Source: Azoarcus sp. (lineage in GTDB: Bacteria; Pseudomonadota; Gammaproteobacteria; Burkholderiales; Rhodocyclaceae). Taken from it: a stretch of 18,693 nt of DNA. Both the position numbers and the translations under genes were made by a program. The notes below the pieces were generated by a model that was given only the letters and a program-made list of their open reading frames with translations, was not told the DNA's origin and made no database searches. Position 1 is the first letter of the stretch, and each line of letters opens with the position of its first letter. Shown here in pieces: positions 14,432 through 18,693 of the stretch. The DNA is taken from assembly GCA_031282905.1 (NCBI GenBank), contig JAITCV010000135.1:1-18693 (forward strand). Direction: 5' to 3'.

Positions 14432-15409
14432 TCAGACGAAATCGAAATACACCGTGTCGTCCTCGAATTCCTTGGACGAAAAACCGCAACCGATGGTGCC
14501 TGTCCCGCCGAGGGTGATTTCCTCGGCCTTGATGCAGTGCTCGGATTCGTCATTGATCGCCACGAAACAGCCATTGGTGCTCTGGTCGATCAGCACGAAG
14601 CCGTCGCGGCGACGCTCGACGCGGGCGTGCTGGCGCGAGGCGCGGGGATCGATGATGACGATATCGTTGCCCAGTTCACGGCCGATGAGAATGACCGGGC
14701 GATTCTCCTCGACGAACATGATGTCTTTCTGATGACGCAGGCGCAGGCGTGGCGTAAACGAAACCCCGGACTCCGGCACCGCCGGAATGCGCGAGGAAGT
14801 GAGGGGAGAGGCGGGATTCGGGGGAAGAGGATGCTGCGCCGCCAGTTGGGGCGCGGTGGAGGACGCGGGCGCGGACGCATTGGCGGGCGCAGCCGAGGCG
14901 GTGGCGGGATCGCGGGGGCCGATCATGAAGACCGGCCATGGCAAATGGCTTTGCGCGGGATCATGGAATGCTTCCGCGCTGGCGAAATGACGCGCGCCCA
15001 GGGTGAGCGCGTTGACCGCTGGCGCGCTGGCGAGCGCTTGCCCGGCGGTACACGTGAGGAGAAGCTGGCGCGCATCTTCCACGCCTTCGCCCCGTCCGTT
15101 GAGCACCAGGCCGAAGTGGATGCCGATCCGCACCTGCATCCGCGTGCCGCTGACGGGCGGCAACTTGAGTACCCGATCCAGCATTTCGCATGCGGCAATG
15201 ACAGCAGAATCGGCTTGCTCGAATGACGCGATTACCGCGGAATGATCGCGCGCGATGATTTCTCCGCCACTGCCGCCGACGGCGAGGTCGACGCGATTCA
15301 GGCAACGTTCGATGGCGCGCACGGTTTCGGCTTCGCCAAGGCGAGAGACCAGACGGTCACCGCCCACGATTTCAGCGATGAGCACACAGAGATTGCTAGG
15401 TTGGGGCAT
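14432..15409 (-). CDS. nucleotide-cyclase-homology domain fused to FHA domain
   Basis: The product has 325 residues. Residues about 1-165 resemble a class III adenylate/guanylate cyclase homology domain: VLIAEIVGGDRLVSRLGE, a DSAVIAACEMLDRV helix and RIGIHFGLVL. The usual metal-binding aspartates are not evident (AEI replaces the common ADI, and HFGLVL replaces HTGEV), so it is probably not catalytic. A proline/alanine-rich linker follows (about 167-215). The C-terminal FHA domain contains GRELGNDIVI, SRQHARVERR and QSTNGCFV, the residues that read phosphothreonine. A sensor or scaffold role in Ser/Thr phospho-signalling is likely, but no kinase is adjacent. ATG 15409 was chosen because the longer frame, opening with TTG at 15451, would begin right at the expected transcript start from the TATAAT at 15459-15464. 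Confidence 0.8.
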   Translation of the reverse strand: MPQPSNLCVLIAEIVGGDRLVSRLGEAETVRAIERCLNRVDLAVGGSGGEIIARDHSAVIASFEQADSAVIAACEMLDRVLKLPPVSGTRMQVRIGIHFGLVLNGRGEGVEDARQLLLTCTAGQALASAPAVNALTLGARHFASAEAFHDPAQSHLPWPVFMIGPRDPATASAAPANASAPASSTAPQLAAQHPLPPNPASPLTSSRIPAVPESGVSFTPRLRLRHQKDIMFVEENRPVILIGRELGNDIVIIDPRASRQHARVERRRDGFVLIDQSTNGCFVAINDESEHCIKAEEITLGGTGTIGCGFSSKEFEDDTVYFDFV

Positions 15410-15458
15410 GGCTGTACAACGATCAGGTGGCTGGGGGAGAGAAAAAACCAACCCGCGG

Positions 15459-15464
15459 ATTATA
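15459..15464 (-). promoter_or_regulatory. -10 box (TATAAT) upstream of the cyclase-FHA gene
   Basis: A perfect TATAAT is present on the minus strand about 50 bases before ATG 15409, in the gap after ttcA. I find no good TTGACA-like hexamer at 16-18 bases upstream (the best is TCAAGT), so this is a partial promoter call only. Confidence 0.35.
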
Positions 15465-15511
15465 ACCTTGCCCTGCGGCTAACTTGAGCGCAAAACTCTG
15501 GTTACATGTCT

Positions 15512-16390
15512 TTAGTCACGAATGGGGTGCAGGATATTCGCCTGCCGGTTTATGACGTGAGGATCAAAGGCCGTGTCGCCTTCCCCTACGGCCACCGTCA
15601 TGCCGCGTTCGATGACGGAAAAATCAAACAGCCGGGGATCAGCCAGATGTGAAGGCACGACATTCCTGAGCGCGGTGGTGAGCGATTCGATCCGGCCTGG
15701 ATGATTTCGCGCCCATTCCCGCAACATGGCCTTGATCTGCTGGCGCTGGGCGTTTTCCTGTGAACCGCACAGCTTGCAGGGGATGATGGGGAAATCCATC
15801 GCGCGCGCGTAACGGGCGATGTCGTTTTCGGCGCAATAGGCCAACGGACGGATGACCACGTGCTCGCCGTTGTCGCTGACCAATTTGGGCGGCATCGCCT
15901 TGATCCGACCAGCGAAGAACATGTTGAGGAAGAGCGTCTCCAGGATATCGTCGCGGTGATGACCCAGCGCGATGCGGGTGGCGCCGATTTCCTTGGCCGT
16001 GCGGTAGATGATGCCGCGCCGCAGCCGGGAACAAAGCGAACAGGTGGTCTTGCCCGGCGCAATCCTGTCCTTGACGATCGAATAGGTATCTTCGGTGACG
16101 ATGCGGTATTCGATCCCGATGGAATCGAAATACGCCGGCAGGACGTGGTCGGGAAAACCAGGCTGCCTTTGGTCGAGGTTCATCGCCACGAGGCGGAAAT
16201 CGACCGGCGCGCGTTCGCGCAGCGCCATGAGGCAGGCCAGCAGGGTGTAGGAATCCTTGCCGCCCGACAGGCAGACCATCACCGTGTCGCCGTTGCCGAT
16301 CATGTTGTAATCGCAGATGGCCTCGCCCACTTTGCGTTCGAGCTGTTTTTTCAGGCGCAGGAAACTGTTGGAAGGTGTGGTCGCTGGCAC
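15512..16390 (-). CDS. ttcA: TtcA, tRNA 2-thiocytidine(32) synthetase
   Basis: TtcA uses ATP and a 4Fe-4S cluster to thiolate cytidine 32 in the anticodon loop of certain tRNAs. The 292-residue product shows the PP-loop ATP-pyrophosphatase motif VCLSGGKDSYTLL. It also has the two cluster-binding CxxC pairs, CSLCSRLRRG and CKLCGSQEN, and GHHRDDILETLFLNMFF. FLRLKKQLERKVGEAI at the N-terminus is typical. The start is GTG 16390 by fit to the family; no strong ribosome site is seen, and the 35 residues that the open frame adds upstream look like non-coding leader. It lies 53 bases after serB, with a possible terminator in the gap, so it may have its own promoter. Confidence 0.93.
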   Translation of the reverse strand: MPATTPSNSFLRLKKQLERKVGEAICDYNMIGNGDTVMVCLSGGKDSYTLLACLMALRERAPVDFRLVAMNLDQRQPGFPDHVLPAYFDSIGIEYRIVTEDTYSIVKDRIAPGKTTCSLCSRLRRGIIYRTAKEIGATRIALGHHRDDILETLFLNMFFAGRIKAMPPKLVSDNGEHVVIRPLAYCAENDIARYARAMDFPIIPCKLCGSQENAQRQQIKAMLREWARNHPGRIESLTTALRNVVPSHLADPRLFDFSVIERGMTVAVGEGDTAFDPHVINRQANILHPIRD

Positions 16391-16401
16391 GATGTAAATT
16401 G

Positions 16402-16428
16402 AACAAAACCGAAGGCGGAAAAGCCGCC
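16402..16428 (-). terminator. possible rho-independent terminator after serB
   Basis: On the minus strand the stem GGCGG-CTTTT-CCGCC (16414-16428) is followed by TTCGGTTTTGTTC, giving a weak T-rich tail. It lies 15 bases past the serB stop and just before the ttcA start, where termination of the aroG-serB transcript would make sense. The stem is short (five pairs), so read-through is likely. Confidence 0.4.
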
Positions 16429-16443
16429 GGGATGAAAACGGGA

Positions 16444-17283
16444 TCAGCCGAACAGCTTCAGGATGCCATCCAGGCCGACATGATCGAAGCAGCAATCGCT
16501 CTCCGCGCGTAGCGCGGGCTTGGCGCGCCAGGCGACTTTCAACCCGGCGGCGCGGAACATCGGGATGTCGTTGGCGCCATCGCCCACACAGATCACCTGT
16601 GCGGGGGTGAGAGCAAGGGTTTCACGGATCGCATCCAGATAGGCGGCCTTGGCTTGCGCATCGACGATGTCGCCGCTCATCCGCCCGGTCAGCAGGCCAT
16701 CGACGATTTCGAGCCGATTGGCCCAGGCGTAGTCGAAGCCCAGCCGCTGGCGCAGGCGGTCGGTGAAATAGGTGAAGCCGCCCGAAACCAGCATGGTGCG
16801 CAAACCGGCGGATTTCAGCCCCGCCAGCAAGCGTTCGGCGCCGGGATTGAGGCGCAGGCGCTGTTCATACACGGCAGCCAGCGCGGTCTCCGGCAAGCCT
16901 TCGAGCAATGCGACCCGACGGGTGAGCGAGGTACGGAAGTCGATTTCACCCCGCATCGCCGCGGCGGTGATCGTCGCCACCTCGGTTTTCAGTCCCTGCA
17001 TGTCGGCGATTTCGTCGATGCACTCGATATCGATCAGGGTGGAATCCATGTCGGTGACGAAAAGCCCGAAATCAGCGAGACGACAGTCTTCACTCACCCA
17101 CGCCCAATCGAGTCCGGCGGCGGCGCACAACGCGGCCACGGCGGCATCCTTGCCCTCGCGGCGGGCGGCGGGCAGGCGACAGGCAAAATCGTCGATGGGA
17201 TCGATTGCGCGCGCGCCACTGAGTTCGGCCAGGCGTTCGAGTGTGCTTCGTTCGAGCCGCGCGCCCTGGACAACCAAGGTCAC
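16444..17283 (-). CDS. serB: SerB, phosphoserine phosphatase
   Basis: SerB removes phosphate from L-phosphoserine, the last step of serine synthesis. The 279-residue protein has the HAD-IB catalytic set: DMDSTLI with Asp78 as nucleophile and Asp80 as acid/base, Ser167 in LVSGGFTYF, Lys212, and GDGANDIPMF from 234. The helical cap carries the substrate-binding ECIDEIADM. The N-terminal 70 residues form a short ACT-like regulatory region. The start is GTG 17283, which overlaps the DAHP synthase stop by four bases (GTGA), so the two genes are translationally coupled. The coupling ties serine supply to entry into the aromatic pathway; tryptophan synthesis consumes serine, although the sequence gives no direct evidence for a regulatory reason. 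Confidence 0.96.
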   Translation of the reverse strand: MTLVVQGARLERSTLERLAELSGARAIDPIDDFACRLPAARREGKDAAVAALCAAAGLDWAWVSEDCRLADFGLFVTDMDSTLIDIECIDEIADMQGLKTEVATITAAAMRGEIDFRTSLTRRVALLEGLPETALAAVYEQRLRLNPGAERLLAGLKSAGLRTMLVSGGFTYFTDRLRQRLGFDYAWANRLEIVDGLLTGRMSGDIVDAQAKAAYLDAIRETLALTPAQVICVGDGANDIPMFRAAGLKVAWRAKPALRAESDCCFDHVGLDGILKLFG

Positions 17284-18410
17284 GCCGGCGCGCCCCGCCG
17301 TGACCGCACATCGGGCAACACATCGGCCAGCACGGCATGGGCATCACGGATCATGTCGACCGTGGTCTCCCAGCCGACGCAGGCATCGGTGACCGAACAA
17401 CCATACTTGAGCCGGGAAAGATCGGCGGGCGTGGTCAGGGGCTGATTGCCGGCGACCAGATTGCTCTCGATCATCAACCCCACGATGGAGCGGTTGCCCT
17501 CGCGGATCTGGTTGACCACATCCTTCATCACCAGCGGCTGCATCTCGGGGTTCTTGTTCGAATTGCCATGGGAACAATCGATGACAATGTTCTTGTCCAG
17601 TCCGGCCTTGGCCAGCCCCTGCTCGGCGAGCGACACCGAGACCGAATCGTAGTTCGGACGATTGCCGCCGCGCAGCACGAGGTGACCATGACGGTTGCCA
17701 CGGGTACGCAGGATGGCCGACTGCCCGGCGGTGTTGATGCCAAGGAAACTGTGCGGGCTGGCGGCGGAAAGGATGGCGTTGATCGCCGCGCCGATGTCGC
17801 CATCGGTGGTGTTCTTGAACCCGACCGGGGTCGACAGGCCGGAGGCCATTTCGCGGTGGGTCTGCGATTCCGAGGTGCGCGCGCCAATGGCCGTCCACGA
17901 AGTCAGGTCGCCGTAATATTGCGGCGCGATCGGATCGAGCGCCTCGGTGCCGATCGGCAGGCCGAGCGTGGCGACTTCATGGAGGAAACGGCGCGCCTTT
18001 TCCATGCCCTCGTCGATGCGGAAGGAATCGTCCATGCGAGGATCATTGATGTAGCCCTTCCAGCCGATCGACGTGCGGGGTTTCTCGAAATAGACCCGCA
18101 TGACCAGCAACATCGTGTCCGCGACCTCGTCGGCCAGCGCGCGCAACCTGTGGGCATAGTCGAGCCCCGCCGCCGGGTCATGGATGGAACAAGGCCCGAC
18201 CACGACGAAAAGGCGCGCGTCCCTGCGGTCGAGGATGCCGGTCACGGCTTGCCGCCCCGCCACCACCTTCGCGGCGGTTTCGCCCAGCGGCACCTTGGCC
18301 TTGATTTCATCGGGCGAAGGCATGTGGTCGACGGCGAGGATATTGATGTTTTCGGTCTGGACTTCGGTTGGTTCAGTTTGTTCGGTTTGTTCAGTTTGGA
18401 TAGCGGACAT
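17280..18410 (-). CDS. aroG: 3-deoxy-7-phosphoheptulonate (DAHP) synthase, class I
   Basis: This enzyme condenses phosphoenolpyruvate with erythrose 4-phosphate, the first step of the shikimate pathway. The 376-residue protein matches the AroF/G/H family. It has VVGPCSIHD with metal ligand Cys74, EKPRTSIGWKG, GARTSESQTHREMASGLS, LRGGNRPNYD, DCSHGNSNKNP with His281, Glu315 in MIESNL, and Asp342 in SVTDACVGW. The N-terminus carries a threonine/glutamate/glutamine repeat (TEQTEQTEPTE, residues 6-16) not seen in the E. coli enzymes. Which amino acid feeds back on it cannot be told; the symbol aroG is conventional. ATG 18410 was chosen because GGAG lies nine bases upstream and the residues the frame adds before it look non-coding. 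A TAAAAT -10-like box lies near 18437-18442 on the minus strand but has no good -35. Confidence 0.95.
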   Translation of the reverse strand: MSAIQTEQTEQTEPTEVQTENINILAVDHMPSPDEIKAKVPLGETAAKVVAGRQAVTGILDRRDARLFVVVGPCSIHDPAAGLDYAHRLRALADEVADTMLLVMRVYFEKPRTSIGWKGYINDPRMDDSFRIDEGMEKARRFLHEVATLGLPIGTEALDPIAPQYYGDLTSWTAIGARTSESQTHREMASGLSTPVGFKNTTDGDIGAAINAILSAASPHSFLGINTAGQSAILRTRGNRHGHLVLRGGNRPNYDSVSVSLAEQGLAKAGLDKNIVIDCSHGNSNKNPEMQPLVMKDVVNQIREGNRSIVGLMIESNLVAGNQPLTTPADLSRLKYGCSVTDACVGWETTVDMIRDAHAVLADVLPDVRSRRGAPA

Positions 18411-18533
18411 GCCGATCGTCTCCGCGAGCGGGAAAACCGATGATTTTACGCCCAAAACGTCCAAAGCCTCGAATTCAGGAGACATTCAGGGTGCAATCCA
18501 AAGTGGAGGAACCCCGTATGATTCCCTCCAAGC

Positions 18534-18693
18534 TCGCCATTGCGAGGCGCGAAGCGCCGTGTTTCGTAGGCTGAATAAGCCGAAGGCGTAATCCGACATG
18601 GGTTCATCACCGGCGCAAAGCGCCGCTGTTGTTTGATTTGCTTGTGCTGCGCATCGTGGGGACGAATGTCGGATTACGCTACGCTTATCCAAC
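18534..18693. repeat. REP/REPIN-like cluster upstream of the DAHP synthase gene
   Basis: Several palindromes lie together with no gene visible. CATTGCGAGG leads into the hairpin GGCGC-GAA-GCGCC (18546-18558). A second hairpin, CGGCGC-AAA-GCGCCG, is at 18611-18625. Around it two longer arms face each other. One is GGCTGAATAAGCC followed by GAAGGCGTAATCCGACA (18569-18600). The other is TGTCGGATTACGCTACGCTTATCC (18667-18690), roughly its reverse complement. Paired inverted REPs of this kind form REPIN/BIME-type mobile repeats. The right arm runs to the window edge, so the element may continue. Confidence 0.6.

Noticed and set aside
18411..18485. Longer start (18485) for DAHP synthase
   Set aside because: The extra 25 residues are not family-like, while ATG 18410 has a GGAG at suitable distance.
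1..18693. CRISPR array, tRNA or rRNA genes
   Set aside because: No regularly spaced direct repeats and no cloverleaf or rRNA-like sequence were noticed on either strand.

Overview
The window looks like high-GC betaproteobacterial chromosome, most likely from the Rhodocyclales or a near relative. This rests on the set of neighbours (flgM, a HAD-IB phosphatase, hda, a PerM-type permease, purM, a giant DUF3683-type FAD/Fe-S oxidoreductase, ttcA, serB, a class I DAHP synthase) and on the dispersed short palindromes; it is an inference, not a database result.

Left end (1 to about 1590): a decayed accessory patch. A fragment of an RHS-repeat protein runs off the left edge on the minus strand. It abuts a frame-shifted remnant of an IS256-family transposase on the plus strand, followed by an AT-rich gene for a small four-helix membrane protein (975-1445, minus) unlike its GC-rich surroundings. 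A nested palindrome (1535-1588) separates this patch from the core genome.

Core block A (1591-4501, minus strand): flgM has its own clear sigma-28 (FliA) promoter. Upstream lies an apparent perM - hda - HAD-IB phosphatase operon, with a 4-nt overlap between the first two genes and a candidate sigma-70 promoter that fixes the perM start. Core block B (4624-9170, plus strand) is divergent. purM is followed 26 nt later by a 1157-residue protein joining an NCS1 (purine/cytosine-type) permease, a cysteine-rich segment, two further membrane helices, a histidine kinase, a receiver and a helical tail. This transporter-kinase fusion is the most interesting system in the window: a possible nucleobase or related-substrate transceptor placed next to a purine biosynthesis gene.

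Core block C (9276-18410, minus strand): in transcription order aroG-type DAHP synthase, serB (4-nt overlap), ttcA, a cyclase-homology/FHA protein, the 1289-residue FAD/Fe-S oxidoreductase, and a lone PilC/GspF-like protein that converges on the kinase gene. Amino-acid biosynthesis (chorismate entry, serine), tRNA thiolation, hydroxy-acid oxidation and phospho-signalling sit side by side. Intergenic gaps hold REP-like palindromes (9189-9240, 10395-10505, 18534-18693). No tRNA, rRNA or CRISPR array was seen.
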